This document shows, in pieces, positions 1-10,245 of a stretch of 45,972 nucleotides of DNA. Origin of the DNA: Mycobacterium sp. (GTDB lineage: Bacteria > Actinomycetota > Actinomycetes > Mycobacteriales > Mycobacteriaceae). The notes beneath the pieces were generated by a model, which searched no databases, had not been told where the DNA came from, and saw only the letters and a list, made by a program, of their open reading frames with translations. The stretch's first letter is position 1; each line of letters opens with the position of its first letter. The translations under genes and the position numbers were made by a program. The DNA lies in contig JAPLAO010000134.1 in NCBI GenBank assembly GCA_026393245.1, positions 1-45,972 of the forward strand, given 5' to 3'.

Positions 1-1
1 G

Positions 2-142
2 GTGTCGGACTCCATCGGGCGTCCGCTGGGGCCGGCCACCATGTTCACCGGGATGGCCATCTCGTTCCTGTGCCCGAAGGCGGTCGGCAACATCGCCGAC
101 ACGCTGACCAACGGCACGCCGATGCTGCCATTGTTCGGCTGA
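2..142 (+). CDS. C-terminal end of an unidentified protein (cut by window edge)
   Basis: Only the last 46 codons and a TGA stop are inside the window. The frame is chosen because it is open to the left edge, uses G/C-ending codons and ends just before a hairpin-rich intergenic repeat. The visible tail is moderately hydrophobic (GPATMFTGMAISFLCPKAVG) and ends in MLPLFG. I do not recognise the family and assign no function. It is convergent with kgd, so the two genes share the intergenic terminator-like repeats at 144-321. Confidence 0.55.
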   Translation: MSDSIGRPLGPATMFTGMAISFLCPKAVGNIADTLTNGTPMLPLFG

Positions 143-143
143 G

Positions 144-207
144 CCGATGGCCCGACTCCTCCTCGGGACTGTATCCCGCATCGTCGTCGGGCTAGCCGAA
201 CGCCTCG
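144..207. repeat. 64-bp direct repeat, copy 1 (includes a duplicated kgd stop region)
   Basis: Positions 144-207 match 258-321 at 61 of 64 bases by eye, with an offset of 114 bp. Read on the minus strand, the end of this copy gives E-A-F-G-stop, exactly the C-terminus of Kgd, although the real kgd gene stops at 306. The copy also contains a nested inverted repeat: outer arms GCCCGAC/GTCGGGC (150-156 and 186-192) and inner arms CGGGA/TCCCG (164-168 and 174-178). It lies between two convergent genes and could work as a bidirectional terminator. Confidence 0.75.
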
Positions 208-257
208 CTCCGGTCTGATGCTCCTCGTCGTTCGTCTGCGGCGCTGGCGCGCCTCAT

Positions 258-321
258 CCGATGGCCCGACTCCTCCTCGGGACTCTGTCCCGCATCGTCG
301 TCGGGCTATCCGAACGCCTCG
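258..321. repeat. 64-bp direct repeat, copy 2, overlapping the 3' end of kgd
   Basis: Second copy of the 64-bp repeat. Its right end is the last four codons and stop of kgd. It differs from copy 1 at three places (171/285, 173/287 and 195/309). The 50 bp between the copies (208-257) are not duplicated. Confidence 0.75.
264..306. terminator. nested hairpin between convergent genes (kgd terminator candidate)
   Basis: Outer arms GCCCGAC (264-270) and GTCGGGC (300-306) enclose a perfect inner hairpin, CGGGAC (278-283), loop TCT, GTCCCG (287-292). There is no long U-tract, which is common for mycobacterial terminators. It sits directly downstream of the kgd stop on the minus strand. Confidence 0.5.
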
Positions 322-3300
322 TCGAGGATCTCCTGCTGCTCGACGGCGTGCACCTTCGATGAGCCTGACGAGGGCGCCGACATCGCGCGCCGCGAGATCC
401 GCCTGATCCCGGTCAGCCTATCGGGCAGCATCTCCGGCAGGGTCAGGCCGAATGTCGGCCAGGCACCCTGATTTGCCGGTTCCTCCTGAACCCAGAAGTA
501 CTCGCGCGCGTTCGGGTACTCGTCGAGAGTGACGGCCAACCGGCGCTTGGGTAGCGGTGCAAGCTGTTCGATCCGGATGATCGCGACGTCGTCGCGGTTG
601 TCCTTCTCCTTGCGTGCTTCGAGCTCGTAGTAGATCTTGCCGCTGGTGAGCAGGACCCGGGTGACCGAGGTGCGGTCACCGTCGCCATCGGTGTAGGTCG
701 GCTCCTCCATGATCGAGCGGAACTTCTGCTCGGTGAAGTCGCGGATATCGCTGACGACCGCCTTGTTACGCAGCATCGACTTCGGTGTAAACACGATCAG
801 CGGCCGGTGCACTCCGTCGAGGCCGTGCCGGCGCAACAGGTGGAAGTAGTTCGCCGGCGTCGACGGCAGCGCGATGGTCATCGAACCCTCGGCCCACAAC
901 TGCAGGAAACGTTCGATCCGCCCGGAGGTGTGATCGGGGCCCTGGCCCTCATGGCCGTGCGGCAGCAGCAGCACCACATCGGAGAGCTGTCCCCACTTGG
1001 CCTCACCGGAGCTGATGAACTCGTCAATAATCGACTGTGCGCCGTTGACGAAATCGCCGAACTGAGCCTCCCACAACACAATCGCCTCGGGATTGCCGAC
1101 TGAGTAGCCGTACTCGAACCCGACCGCGGCGTACTCCGACAGCGGTGAGTCGTACACCAGGAATCGGCCGCCGGTGGGGGTGCCGTCGGGATTGACCGTC
1201 AGCAGATCCAGCGGGGTGAACTCGGCACCGGTGTGGGGGTCGATGATCACCGCGTGCCGCTGAGTGAACGTGCCGCGCCGGGTGTCCTGTCCGGTGAAGC
1301 GGATCAGCTTGCCCTCGGCCAGGAATGAGCCCAGCGCCAGCAGTTCACCGAACGCCCAGTCGACCTTGCCCTCGTAGGCCATCTCCCGGCGCTTCTCCAT
1401 CACCGGTGCGACCCGCGAATGCACGGTAAACCCTTCCGGTGCCGACAGATGCGCATCGCCGATACGCGCCAGCAGAGACTTCTCCACCGCGGTCGTCATC
1501 CCGCGCGGGATCATCTGGGCCGCCTCCACCGACTCGCTCGCCTCGACCTCTTGCTTTTCCAGTTCGCGGACTTCGTTGAACACCTGCTCGAGTTGGCCCT
1601 GGTAATCGCGAAGGGCGTCCTCGGCCTCCTTCATCGAGATGTCACCGCGGCCGATCAGTGCCTCGGTGTAGGCCTTGCGCGCCCCGCGTTTGGTGTCGAT
1701 CACGTGGTACATGGCCGGGTTGGTCATCGACGGGTCATCGCCCTCGTTGTGGCCGCGACGGCGGTAGCACAGCATGTCGATGACGACGTCCTTGTGGAAC
1801 GCCTCGCGGAAATCGACGGCGAGTCGGGCCACCCACACGCATGCCTCCGGGTCGTCGCCGTTGACGTGGAAGATCGGTGCGCCGGCCATCTTCGCGACAT
1901 CGGTGCAGTACTCGGTCGACCGCGAGTTCTCCGGTGCGGTGGTGAAGCCGATCTGATTGTTGACGACGATGTGAATGGTGCCGCCGGTGCGGTATCCCCT
2001 CAGCAGTGCCAGGTTCAGCGTCTCGGCCACGACACCCTGACCGGCGAACGCGGCGTCACCGTGCATCATCATCGGCACCACGCTGAAACTGCGCGGGTCC
2101 CCCTCGGTAGCGTCGGTGAGATCCTGCTTGGCGCGCACTAGGCCTTCGAGTACCGGATCCACGGCCTCGAGGTGGGAAGGGTTGGCGACCAGTGATACCG
2201 CGATGTCGTTGTCGCCGAACATCTGGATGTAGTTGCCATTGGCGCCGAGGTGGTACTTGACATCGCCCGAGCCGTGCGCCTGCGTTGGATTGAGGTTGCC
2301 CTCGAACTCGCTGAAGATCTGTGAGTAGGGCTTGCCGACGATATTGGCCAGCACGTTGAGCCTGCCGCGGTGCGGCATGCCGATGACTACCTCGTCCAGA
2401 CCGTGTTCTGCGCACTGGTCGATGGCGGCATCCATCATCGGGATGACAGTCTCGGCGCCTTCCAGCGAGAACCGTTTCTGCCCAACGTATTTAGTCTGAA
2501 GGAAGGTCTCGAACGCTTCAGCGGCGTTGAGCTTGCTGAGGATGTATTTCTGTTGGGAGACCGACGGTTTGTCGTGGCGAACCTCGATGCGTTCCTGCAG
2601 CCACTTCTGTTGCTCGGGCTCCAGGATGTGGGTGTACTCCACGCCGATGTGGCGGCAGTAGGCGTCGCGCAGCACCGACAGCACGTCGCGCAGTTTCTTG
2701 TACTGCTGACCGGCGAACCCGTCGACCTTAAATACCCGGTCCAGATCCCAGAGCGTCAGGCCGTGCGTGAGCACGTCGAGGTCGGGGTGCATCCGGAACC
2801 GGCTCTTGTCCAATCGCAGCGGGTCGATATCGGCCATCAGGTGTCCGCGATTGCGGTAGGCCGCAATCAGTTCGAGGACACGGGCGTTCTTATCCAGTGG
2901 CGAATCCGGGTTGTCGGTTCGCCAGCGCACCGGCTCGTAGGGGATTCCGAGTTCGAAGAAGATCTCGTCGAAGAAGTCGTCCGAGAGCAGCATTTCGTGG
3001 ATGGTCCGTAGAAAGTCGCCGGACTCCGCACCCTGGATGATCCGGTGGTCGTAGGTGGAGGTGAGCGTGATCACCTTGCCGATGCCGAGTTCGGCGATGC
3101 GCTCCTCGCTCGCGCCCTGGAACTCCGCCGGCAGTTCCATCGCGCCGACACCGATAATGGCGCCCTGGCCGGCCATCAGCCGTGGCACCGAGTGCACGGT
3201 GCCGATAGTTCCGGGGTTGGTCAGCGAGATGGTGACCCCGGCGAAATCCTCGGCGGTGAGTTTGCCGTCGCGCGCCCGGCGCACGACGTCCTCGTAGGCG

Positions 3301-4037
3301 GCGACGAACTGGGAGAACCCCATGGTGTCGCAGCCCTTGATGGCGGCGACGACCAGGGAACGCTTGCCGTCCTTGCCGGGCAGGTCGATCGCGAGACCCA
3401 GGTTGGTATGTGCCGGAGTGACGGCGTTGGGCTTGCCGTCGATCTCGGCGAAGTGACGGTTCATATTCGGAAACTTCTTGACGCCCTGGACGATCGCGTA
3501 CCCGAGCAGGTGGGTGAACGAGATCTTGCCGCCGCGGGTGCGCTTGAGATGGTTGTTGGCGACGACTCGGTTGTCGATCATCAACTTCGCCGGAATGGCC
3601 CGGACGCTGGTGGCGGTCGGGATCTCCAACGAAACGTTCATGTTCTTGACGACGGCGGCCGACGCGCCGCGCAACACCTGCGTTTGCTCGGCGGCCGGCT
3701 CGGCGACGGGGACGGTTGCCACTGTGGTCGCAGGCACCGGCGGGGGAGCAGGTTCGGCAGCGGAACTCGGTGCCGGAGGCGAGGGTACCGGCTGCGGCGG
3801 GGGAGCGACTGCGGGCGTCAGTGGCGCGGGGTTGGCTCCGGCCTGACCTTTTCCGGCCTGACCGTTCTCGGCCTGTCCGTTCCCGCCGGCGGGTGCCGCG
3901 GTCGTCGCCTCCGGGCTGTAGCCGGCGAGGAATTCGTGCCAACTCGGGTCCACCAATGAGGGATCCTCGCGGAACTTGCGGTACATCTCCTCAACCAGCC
4001 ACTCGTTCTGGCCGAATGGTGAACTCGTACTGCTCAC
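306..4037 (-). CDS. kgd: multifunctional 2-oxoglutarate metabolism enzyme Kgd (2-oxoglutarate decarboxylase / dehydrogenase E1-E2 fusion)
   Basis: The 1243-residue protein has the mycobacterial Kgd architecture. A short N-terminal E1 segment (1-40, starting [10 protein letters not shown]) is followed by a Pro/Ala/Gly-rich linker (about 41-120). Next is an E2 succinyltransferase-like core with the active-site motif TSTYDHR (Asp330, His331, Arg332). A long ThDP-dependent E1 dehydrogenase region follows, with [10 protein letters not shown] and [10 protein letters not shown] forming the cofactor-binding part. As known for Kgd, there is no lipoyl domain. The family decarboxylates 2-oxoglutarate with thiamine diphosphate, acting as KDH E1, KG decarboxylase or HOAS synthase, and in mycobacteria is controlled by the FHA protein GarA. 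The start is GTG at 4037 with a purine-rich GAGGCGAGGG just upstream. The gene follows the 4114-4887 gene on the same strand after 76 bp. Its 3' end is partly duplicated downstream. Confidence 0.97.
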   Translation of the reverse strand: MSSTSSPFGQNEWLVEEMYRKFREDPSLVDPSWHEFLAGYSPEATTAAPAGGNGQAENGQAGKGQAGANPAPLTPAVAPPPQPVPSPPAPSSAAEPAPPPVPATTVATVPVAEPAAEQTQVLRGASAAVVKNMNVSLEIPTATSVRAIPAKLMIDNRVVANNHLKRTRGGKISFTHLLGYAIVQGVKKFPNMNRHFAEIDGKPNAVTPAHTNLGLAIDLPGKDGKRSLVVAAIKGCDTMGFSQFVAAYEDVVRRARDGKLTAEDFAGVTISLTNPGTIGTVHSVPRLMAGQGAIIGVGAMELPAEFQGASEERIAELGIGKVITLTSTYDHRIIQGAESGDFLRTIHEMLLSDDFFDEIFFELGIPYEPVRWRTDNPDSPLDKNARVLELIAAYRNRGHLMADIDPLRLDKSRFRMHPDLDVLTHGLTLWDLDRVFKVDGFAGQQYKKLRDVLSVLRDAYCRHIGVEYTHILEPEQQKWLQERIEVRHDKPSVSQQKYILSKLNAAEAFETFLQTKYVGQKRFSLEGAETVIPMMDAAIDQCAEHGLDEVVIGMPHRGRLNVLANIVGKPYSQIFSEFEGNLNPTQAHGSGDVKYHLGANGNYIQMFGDNDIAVSLVANPSHLEAVDPVLEGLVRAKQDLTDATEGDPRSFSVVPMMMHGDAAFAGQGVVAETLNLALLRGYRTGGTIHIVVNNQIGFTTAPENSRSTEYCTDVAKMAGAPIFHVNGDDPEACVWVARLAVDFREAFHKDVVIDMLCYRRRGHNEGDDPSMTNPAMYHVIDTKRGARKAYTEALIGRGDISMKEAEDALRDYQGQLEQVFNEVRELEKQEVEASESVEAAQMIPRGMTTAVEKSLLARIGDAHLSAPEGFTVHSRVAPVMEKRREMAYEGKVDWAFGELLALGSFLAEGKLIRFTGQDTRRGTFTQRHAVIIDPHTGAEFTPLDLLTVNPDGTPTGGRFLVYDSPLSEYAAVGFEYGYSVGNPEAIVLWEAQFGDFVNGAQSIIDEFISSGEAKWGQLSDVVLLLPHGHEGQGPDHTSGRIERFLQLWAEGSMTIALPSTPANYFHLLRRHGLDGVHRPLIVFTPKSMLRNKAVVSDIRDFTEQKFRSIMEEPTYTDGDGDRTSVTRVLLTSGKIYYELEARKEKDNRDDVAIIRIEQLAPLPKRRLAVTLDEYPNAREYFWVQEEPANQGAWPTFGLTLPEMLPDRLTGIRRISRRAMSAPSSGSSKVHAVEQQEILDEAFG

Positions 4038-4113
4038 GGAGTCCCTCGCCTCGATTCCTCTGCCGATGGATGCGGGCTAAGGCTATCTCGTCTCCGGGGT
4101 TCGGCGAAGCTGG

Positions 4114-4887
4114 TCAGTGCATACCTGATTCGAGGGAATTCCCCTCCTGGGATTCGGCCACCCCGGGCAGCAGATGCAGGCTGCCCGGCCAGCGTCCGGG
4201 AGCCGGGCCGAACGCCTGCCGGGCGTTGGTGATGATCCTGCGGCCCATCAGCCGGTTGCCGCCACCGCCCACCACCGCACCGATGCCGACCGGCAGCATT
4301 TTTCCGAAGGCCATCGCCACGCGCTTCACCGCGAACTTCTTCACGAAGTACTGCATGAGCTTGGAGTTGAGCTGTGAGACCACCGGCAGTGGCAGCAGCT
4401 CGGTCTCGGCCAGCCACGCTCCGCTGGTGCGGCCGGGGCCGAGGAACTCGGTGATGGCGCCGCGGCCGTCGTCTCCGACGAGCACGCTCAGTACCAACGC
4501 CCGTCGCCGGTCCCGCTGGTCGACACCGATGCCGTGTACTTCGGCCACGGCGAGCACAAACAGCGCGGTCGCTTCCAGGAACACCAGCGTCTCCCCGGCG
4601 ACCGCCGACAGCGCGACGAGCGTGCCGACACCGGGGAAGGCGGCCGCTGATCCCACGGCGGCTCCGCTTGCCATCACCGCGGCAAGATAATGCTTCTCCA
4701 GTTTGGTCACGATCTCCGCGGGAGTGGCGGTCGGGTTGGAGCGGCGGAGCCTCGCCACGTACGCCCTGACGGCCGGTGCCTGAACCCGGGCGCTGGCCTC
4801 GAGTACCTGCGAGAGCACCTTCGCGGACATACCGGCGTCCTCAGGTCGGACCGGTGCCTGGTCGATCTGTTTGCGGCGGAGCCTCAT
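4114..4887 (-). CDS. EcsC-like / Rv1249c-type membrane protein
   Basis: A 257-residue protein. The N-terminal quarter is charged and helical. A hydrophobic Ala/Gly/Val-rich region at about 65-115 (AAAFPGVGTLVALSAVAGET) probably spans or enters the membrane. The C-terminal part, KMLPVGIGAVVGGGGNRLMG, has the Gly-rich pattern followed by a conserved Asn that I associate with EcsC-type proteins. Its position between kgd and an MFS gene matches M. tuberculosis Rv1249c, annotated as a membrane protein of unknown role. It is divergent from the MFS pump (110 bp between starts) and may be co-transcribed with kgd. The EcsC link is my inference from motif resemblance; no biochemical function can be assigned. 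Confidence 0.8.
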   Translation of the reverse strand: MRLRRKQIDQAPVRPEDAGMSAKVLSQVLEASARVQAPAVRAYVARLRRSNPTATPAEIVTKLEKHYLAAVMASGAAVGSAAAFPGVGTLVALSAVAGETLVFLEATALFVLAVAEVHGIGVDQRDRRRALVLSVLVGDDGRGAITEFLGPGRTSGAWLAETELLPLPVVSQLNSKLMQYFVKKFAVKRVAMAFGKMLPVGIGAVVGGGGNRLMGRRIITNARQAFGPAPGRWPGSLHLLPGVAESQEGNSLESGMH

Positions 4888-4997
4888 GGCGTGCCTTCCT
4901 GTCGGCGTGACCCCAGGCTAACGAACGAGCTATTGCCGGCGTTGCCCGATGGTGATCGGGGTCACGTCGGCCCGGGGAAGGTGGCAGCATTATCGCC

Positions 4998-6512
4998 ATG
5001 ACCGCGACCACCGCGCGTGACCAGCCGCCCGACCCGACGTCCGGGCAACCGGCGAACCCGTGGCTCGCGCTATGGGCCATGCTGGTCGGCTTCTTCATGA
5101 TCCTGGTCGACTCGACCATCGTCGCGGTGGCCAACCCGAGCATCATGGCTGCGCTCAATATCAACAGCTACGACAGCATCATCTGGGTGACCAGCGCCTA
5201 CCTGCTGGCCTACGCGGTACCACTGCTGCTGGCTGGTCGCCTCGGCGATCGGTTCGGGCCAAAGAACCTCTATATCGCCGGTTTGGTGGTCTTCACGTTG
5301 GCATCGCTGTGGTGCGGGCTATCCGGCTCGGTCGGAATGCTGATCACCGCCCGGGTGGTGCAGGGTATCGGTGCGGCGCTGCTCACCCCGCAGACCCTGT
5401 CGACGATCACGCGGATCTTTCCGGCGGACCGGCGCGGAGTCGCGCTGAGCGCGTGGGGCGCCACGGCCGGCGTGGCCACGCTGGCCGGCCCATTGGCCGG
5501 CGGAGTCCTGGTCGACCACCTCGGTTGGGCATGGATCTTCTTCGTCAACGTTCCGATCGGGATTATCGGCGTGGCGCTTGCGGTGTGGCTGATCCCGACC
5601 CTGCCCACTCACCCGCATCGCTTCGATGTCCTCGGGGTGGTGCTGTCGGGCATCGGTCTGTTCGGAATCGTGTTCGGTTTGCAGGAAGGCCAGACCTATG
5701 ACTGGCAGCCGTGGATCTGGGCGGTGATCGCCGGCGGCGTGGCATTCCTGGCGGCGTTTGTCTACTGGCAGGCGGTTAACCCCAACGAGCCACTGATCCC
5801 GCTGGAGATGTTCCGGGACCGCGATTTCGGCCTGGCGAACGTCGGCATCGCGGTTATCGCGTTCGCCACCACCGCGATGATCCTGCCGGTCATGTTCTAC
5901 GCCCAGACCGTGGGCGGCCTGACCCCGACGCGGGCTGCCCTGCTGACGGCCCCGATGGCCGTATTCAGCGGGGTGCTGGCCCCGTTCGTCGGCCGCCTGG
6001 TGGACCGCTACCACCCGCGACCGATCATCGGATTCGGATTCTCGATGCTGGCGATCTCGCTGCTGTGGCTGTCGGTTGAGATGGACCAGGGCACCCCGAT
6101 CTGGCGGCTGATGCTGCCGTTGGGTGCGATGGGTGTGGGCATGGCGTTCATCTGGGCTCCGCTGGGCGCCACTGCAACCCGCAATCTCCCCGCCCGGTTG
6201 GCCGGGGCCGGCTCGGGTGTCTACAACACCACGCGTCAGGTCGGTGCCGTGCTCGGCAGCGCCGGTATCGCCGCGTTCATGTCGGCGCGTGTCACGGCCG
6301 AGTTGCCTGCCGCCGCGCCGGGTACCGCGCCGCGCGGGGAGGCCGACATGATGCATCTTCCGGAGTTCATGCTTAAGCCCTTTGGCCTTGCGATGTCGCA
6401 GTCGGTCCTGCTGCCCGCGTTCGTCGCCCTGTTCGGGGTGCTGGCGGCGGTCTTCCTGCTCGGATCGTCCCAACCCGGGCCGGATATCAGTCGAACAGAA
6501 CAGCGGGATTGA
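4998..6512 (+). CDS. MFS drug exporter, DHA2 / EmrB-QacA type (Rv1250-like)
   Basis: A 504-residue membrane protein with about 14 predicted transmembrane helices, as in DHA2 proton/drug antiporters. Family motifs visible: motif A-like [10 protein letters not shown] in the first cytoplasmic loop, and motif C-like [19 protein letters not shown] at about 160-180, typical of exporters. The N-terminus before the first helix is short and Pro-rich. It acts in the inner membrane, exchanging protons for drugs or lipophilic cations; the substrate cannot be read from sequence. The position next to kgd and the Rv1249c-type gene matches M. tuberculosis Rv1250. Its last 26 bp overlap the 3' end of the convergent oxidase gene. 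Confidence 0.92.
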   Translation: MTATTARDQPPDPTSGQPANPWLALWAMLVGFFMILVDSTIVAVANPSIMAALNINSYDSIIWVTSAYLLAYAVPLLLAGRLGDRFGPKNLYIAGLVVFTLASLWCGLSGSVGMLITARVVQGIGAALLTPQTLSTITRIFPADRRGVALSAWGATAGVATLAGPLAGGVLVDHLGWAWIFFVNVPIGIIGVALAVWLIPTLPTHPHRFDVLGVVLSGIGLFGIVFGLQEGQTYDWQPWIWAVIAGGVAFLAAFVYWQAVNPNEPLIPLEMFRDRDFGLANVGIAVIAFATTAMILPVMFYAQTVGGLTPTRAALLTAPMAVFSGVLAPFVGRLVDRYHPRPIIGFGFSMLAISLLWLSVEMDQGTPIWRLMLPLGAMGVGMAFIWAPLGATATRNLPARLAGAGSGVYNTTRQVGAVLGSAGIAAFMSARVTAELPAAAPGTAPRGEADMMHLPEFMLKPFGLAMSQSVLLPAFVALFGVLAAVFLLGSSQPGPDISRTEQRD

Positions 6513-7836
6513 GATAGCCCGTCGGGTCGAACGCATCTTTGATGGTGCGCATCGCCGCGATGTCCTCGGGTGTGCGCGACATCGACAGGTAGGCCCGCTT
6601 GCGACTGCCGACACCGTGTTCGGAACTGACGTTGCCGCCATGGGCCGCAATGAGTTTCATCATTTCCGGGTAAATCTCAGATTCCTGCTCGCCTGTACAG
6701 CGCAACACGTTGAGATGCAGGTTGCCTTCGCCGACGTGGCCGAACAGCACCGGTATCGATTCCGGCGCGTACCGGCGGAGCAGGGTACCGGCGTCCTTCT
6801 CGAACGACGGTATTGACGACAATGGCAGCGAGACATCAAATTTGACCGGTGGGCCGTACAAACCCACGACGTCGGCGACTGATTCTCGGGCCTGCCAGAG
6901 CCGTTGCCGGGTGGTGATGTCGACGCCCACGGCAGGCTCGGCGCACACCGGCGCGGCGGCGAGTACCTCGGCCAGCCGGGTGGTCTGGTCATCGTCGGCG
7001 GCTAGTTCCACCAGCAGCAGCCAATTGCTGTGCACCGGCACCGGCAACCCCAGGTTCTCGGCGGCCAAGGTAACGGCGCGGCCGTCGATGAGTTCCAGCG
7101 CGGCGATGGTGTCGATATCGCGGAAGGTTCGGCCTGCCGAGACGAGCGATTGGAGGTCGGTGAATCCGCAGAGTGCGGTCACCCGATGTGCGGGTACCGG
7201 GTGCAGACGCAGATCCACCGATGTCACCACGCCGAGGGTGCCTTCGGCTCCGACGAACCGTGCCGCCAGGTCGTATCCGGTGTTGTCCGCGCGGACCGCG
7301 GAATGCCGGCGAATCACCGACCCGTCGGGCAGGACGACGTCCAACCCGAGCACCGAATCACCCATCGTGCCGTAGCGGACGGTGCGTAGGCCACCGGCAT
7401 CGGTAGACACCATGCCGCCGATCGTGGCCGAGTCGCGGGCGGCCAGATCCACGCCGAACAGCAGGCCGTGCGCGCCTGCCGCCCGATGCACCGCGGCCAG
7501 ACTCGCCCCGGCGCCCACCCGGACGCGGTGCGCGGCGATATCCACGGCGCCGACGTCGGTGAGCCGCTCGGTGGACAGCAGCACGTCCTCGTGTTCGGGC
7601 ACCGTTCCGGCCACCAGCGAGGTGCAACCGCCCTGCACGGTGACGCAGATTCCGGCGTCCCGGCACGTCCGCAGGACGGCGGCGACTTCGTCGGCACTGC
7701 CCGGCCGCACCAGAGCACTGGCGGTGCCGCGATACCGACCGGTCCAGTCGGTGGCGCGGGTCGCCAGCACAGCGGGGTCGATGCTGAGGTGTTCGGCTCC
7801 GACGATGGCCGCCAGGTGATCGGTCAGGGTCGCCAT
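6487..7836 (-). CDS. FAD-linked oxidase, glycolate/D-lactate dehydrogenase (GlcD-like) family
   Basis: A 449-residue protein with the two-domain VAO/PCMH flavoprotein layout. The N-terminal FAD-binding half carries [13 protein letters not shown] and the pyrophosphate-binding [10 protein letters not shown]. The C-terminal FAD-oxidase half carries the conserved [11 protein letters not shown] and [11 protein letters not shown] motifs seen in D-2-hydroxyacid dehydrogenases such as GlcD, Dld and LDHD. It probably oxidises a D-2-hydroxyacid; the substrate is unknown. It is a paralogue of the oxidase at 13191-14558 and I know of no equivalent gene at this exact place in M. tuberculosis. The ATG start at 7836 fits a leaderless transcript: TAGAGT lies exactly 7 nt upstream, and that promoter segment is tandemly duplicated. 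Confidence 0.92.
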   Translation of the reverse strand: MATLTDHLAAIVGAEHLSIDPAVLATRATDWTGRYRGTASALVRPGSADEVAAVLRTCRDAGICVTVQGGCTSLVAGTVPEHEDVLLSTERLTDVGAVDIAAHRVRVGAGASLAAVHRAAGAHGLLFGVDLAARDSATIGGMVSTDAGGLRTVRYGTMGDSVLGLDVVLPDGSVIRRHSAVRADNTGYDLAARFVGAEGTLGVVTSVDLRLHPVPAHRVTALCGFTDLQSLVSAGRTFRDIDTIAALELIDGRAVTLAAENLGLPVPVHSNWLLLVELAADDDQTTRLAEVLAAAPVCAEPAVGVDITTRQRLWQARESVADVVGLYGPPVKFDVSLPLSSIPSFEKDAGTLLRRYAPESIPVLFGHVGEGNLHLNVLRCTGEQESEIYPEMMKLIAAHGGNVSSEHGVGSRKRAYLSMSRTPEDIAAMRTIKDAFDPTGYLNPAVLFD

Positions 7837-7839
7837 GGA

Positions 7840-7867
7840 CCAGACTCTAAGGCCCAGACTCTAGGGG
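7840..7867 (-). promoter_or_regulatory. duplicated -10 region / leaderless promoter of the FAD-linked oxidase
   Basis: Two 14-bp units (7840-7853 and 7854-7867 on the plus strand) both contain CCAGACTCTA. On the minus strand each gives TAGAGT, a TAnnnT -10 hexamer. The proximal one is 7 nt from the ATG at 7836, the spacing of leaderless mycobacterial transcripts. The distal one would give a 5' leader about 14 nt longer. Confidence 0.5.
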
Positions 7868-7877
7868 CCCGAACGGC

Positions 7878-8483
7878 TCAGCCGATGTTGCCGATCAACT
7901 CCACGCCGGCTCCGTTCCACCGAAATTTCACCACACTCTGCAGACCCATGCCGCCGGCGAAGGTGAGCGCCACGGTGTCACCGGTGCTCTGCGTGCTGTC
8001 GATCCCGTTGAACCCGAAGGTATCCGGCACACCGGTCGGAATGAACTTGCCGAGGTGGAACATCACCGCCCGGGTGTTGGCATTGGCGGCGTTGGTGTTG
8101 GCCCTGACGATGACTGCCGACAGTGGGGCGCATTCGTTGTAGTTGCCGGCGAGCGGTTCGGGGTTCCAGCCCTGCTGACTCCGCGGGTCGCGGGGCAACC
8201 CCGAGACGGCGCGAGTGATCTCGGGTGCGCCAAGGTTGACCGCGCACGGGTCCGGCGGCGGGGGCGCGGGCGGCGGCGGTGGCTTCTGGCTCGACGGCGT
8301 TTCCGGCGCAGAGCTTGCGGGTGGGCTGGTCTCTCGCGTGGTCGCGGGTAACGGTGTCTTCGACGCTGTCGAGTCCCCGGAACTGCAACCCGCGATAGCG
8401 GCGACGACAGCGCAGGCCGCCGCCGGGGCCATCAGCCGTTTCCACACACCGCAGCACGGTACCCGGCGGGGCAGGCGGCACAC
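7878..8483 (-). CDS. lprE: LprE-like lipoprotein
   Basis: A 201-residue secreted lipoprotein. A basic N-terminus and hydrophobic stretch end in a lipobox, AAIAGCSS, so Cys of that motif should be lipidated after signal peptidase II cleavage. A Ser/Thr/Pro-rich tether follows with a run of prolines (KPPPPPAPPPPDP), then a globular domain of about 120 residues. Position directly before deaD matches M. tuberculosis lprE (Rv1252c, about 202 residues). The start used is GTG at 8483; an in-frame GTG at VWKRLMAPA would give a shorter, also plausible, signal peptide. It is divergent from deaD with only 37 bp between starts. The function of the globular domain is not evident. Confidence 0.85.
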   Translation of the reverse strand: MCRLPRRVPCCGVWKRLMAPAAACAVVAAIAGCSSGDSTASKTPLPATTRETSPPASSAPETPSSQKPPPPPAPPPPDPCAVNLGAPEITRAVSGLPRDPRSQQGWNPEPLAGNYNECAPLSAVIVRANTNAANANTRAVMFHLGKFIPTGVPDTFGFNGIDSTQSTGDTVALTFAGGMGLQSVVKFRWNGAGVELIGNIG

Positions 8484-8520
8484 CGGCTGCCACGCGCGCA
8501 GGCACTAGACTCCCAGGGCA

Positions 8521-10245
8521 ATGACATCCCCCGAAGACGGCCCGGCCGACGCCGCCGTCGCGACTGCGCACACTTTCGCCGACCTGCAGATACCCGCCGC
8601 GGTATTGCAGGCTATCGCCGACGTCGGCTACGAGACCCCGTCGCCGATCCAGGCCGCCACCATCCCGGCCCTGCTGGCCGGTTCCGATGTGGTCGGCCTG
8701 GCTCAGACCGGCACCGGGAAAACCGCCGCGTTCGCGATCCCGATCCTGTCCCGAATCGACACCGCCAGTCGCAACACCCAGGCGCTTGTGCTGGCACCCA
8801 CTCGTGAACTGGCGTTGCAGGTCGCCGAAGCGTTCAGCCGCTACGGCGCGCATCTGCCGAAGATCACCGTGCTGCCGATCTACGGTGGACAGTCCTACAC
8901 CGTGCAGTTGGCCGGCCTGCGTCGCGGCGCGCATATCGTCGTCGGCACACCGGGCCGGGTCATCGATCACCTCGAACGCGGCACACTTGACCTCTCGCAC
9001 CTCGACTATCTGGTGCTCGACGAGGCCGACGAGATGTTGCAGATGGGTTTCGCCGAGGACGTCGAGCGGATCCTGTCCGGCACGCCCGAGTACAAACAGG
9101 TCGCGTTGTTCTCGGCCACCATGCCACCGGCCATCCGCAAGATCACCAGCAAGTACCTGCACGATCCGGTCGAGGTGACGGTCAAGTCCAAGACCGCCAC
9201 CGCCGAGAACATCACCCAGCGCTACATCCAGGTTGCCGGGCCGCGCAAGATGGATGCGCTGACCCGGGTCCTCGAAGTCGAGCAGTTCGAGGCGATGATC
9301 GTCTTCGTTCGCACCAAGCAGGCCACCGAGGAGGTAGCCGAAAAGCTCCGTGCCCGAGGGTTTTCCGCGGCCGCCATCAACGGCGATATCGCTCAGGCCC
9401 AGCGCGAACGCACCATCGCCGCCCTCAAGGACGGCAGTATCGACATCCTCGTCGCCACCGACGTCGCGGCCAGAGGCCTTGACGTGGAACGTATTTCACA
9501 CGTGCTGAATTACGACATCCCACACGACCCGGAGTCCTATGTGCACCGTATCGGCCGCACCGGCCGTGCGGGACGGTCCGGAAACGCGCTGCTGTTCGTC
9601 TCACCCCGGGAACGGCACCTGCTCAAGTCGATCGAGAAGGTCACCCGGCAGCAGGTCCTCGAGATCCAGTTGCCGAGCGTCGACGACGTCAACGCCCAAC
9701 GGGTGACCAAGTTCCGGGACTCGATCACCGAAGCGCTCAGAGCGCCCGGATTCGACATGTTCCGTCGTCTGATCGAGGACTATGAGCGCGATAACGATGT
9801 GCCGATGGGCGATATCGCCGCCGCGCTTGCACTGCAGTCCCGCGACGGTGCCGAGTTCCTGATGACCGAGCCGCCGCCGATGCCCGAACGGCAGCGGCGT
9901 GATGACCAGCCGGATCGGGAGCGGACGCCACGGCGGACTCGCGACGACCTGGCCACCTATCGCATCGCGGTGGGCAAGAGGCACAAGGTCGGTCCCGGCT
10001 CGATCGTCGGCGCGATCGCCAACGAAGGCAATCTGAATCGCAGCGACTTCGGGCATATCACCATCAAGACCGATCATTCGTTGGTTGAACTGCCGGCGAA
10101 GTTGCCCAATTCGACCCTCAAAGCGTTGGAGAAGACTCGAATCTCGGGCATTCTGATCGACCTGAAGCCTGACCGCGGCCATCAGTCACACGATGCGCGC
10201 GATTCACGGCCCCCCGGCGGGAAGCCGCGTCGCACAGCGAAATGA
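8521..10245 (+). CDS. deaD: DEAD-box ATP-dependent RNA helicase
   Basis: A 574-residue helicase with all core motifs in order: Q-motif region (FADLQIPAAVL, TPSPIQ), motif I AQTGTGKT, Ia PTRELALQ, II VLDEADEML, III SAT, V ATDVAARGLD and VI HRIGRTGRAGRSG. The C-terminus (about 480-550) fits the small RRM-like RNA-binding domain of DeaD/DbpA-type helicases (VGPGSIVGAIANEG), followed by a basic tail. It unwinds structured RNA using ATP and is usually linked to ribosome assembly and cold growth. The stop overlaps the ATG of the next gene (ATGA at 10242-10245), so the two are translationally coupled. Position matches M. tuberculosis Rv1253. A -10-like TAGACT lies at 8506-8511, giving a very short leader. 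Confidence 0.95.
   Translation: MTSPEDGPADAAVATAHTFADLQIPAAVLQAIADVGYETPSPIQAATIPALLAGSDVVGLAQTGTGKTAAFAIPILSRIDTASRNTQALVLAPTRELALQVAEAFSRYGAHLPKITVLPIYGGQSYTVQLAGLRRGAHIVVGTPGRVIDHLERGTLDLSHLDYLVLDEADEMLQMGFAEDVERILSGTPEYKQVALFSATMPPAIRKITSKYLHDPVEVTVKSKTATAENITQRYIQVAGPRKMDALTRVLEVEQFEAMIVFVRTKQATEEVAEKLRARGFSAAAINGDIAQAQRERTIAALKDGSIDILVATDVAARGLDVERISHVLNYDIPHDPESYVHRIGRTGRAGRSGNALLFVSPRERHLLKSIEKVTRQQVLEIQLPSVDDVNAQRVTKFRDSITEALRAPGFDMFRRLIEDYERDNDVPMGDIAAALALQSRDGAEFLMTEPPPMPERQRRDDQPDRERTPRRTRDDLATYRIAVGKRHKVGPGSIVGAIANEGNLNRSDFGHITIKTDHSLVELPAKLPNSTLKALEKTRISGILIDLKPDRGHQSHDARDSRPPGGKPRRTAK

Noticed and set aside
1419-2141. Long open frame (240 codons) on the plus strand inside kgd
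   Set aside because: It is antisense to a strongly conserved part of kgd, its protein looks like the frame shadow of GC-rich coding DNA, and no ribosome site or domain is visible.
5319-6650. 443-codon minus-strand open frame opposite the MFS gene
   Set aside because: It is antisense to clear membrane-helix coding sequence; its translation is rich in Arg, Gln, His and Asp as expected for a shadow frame.
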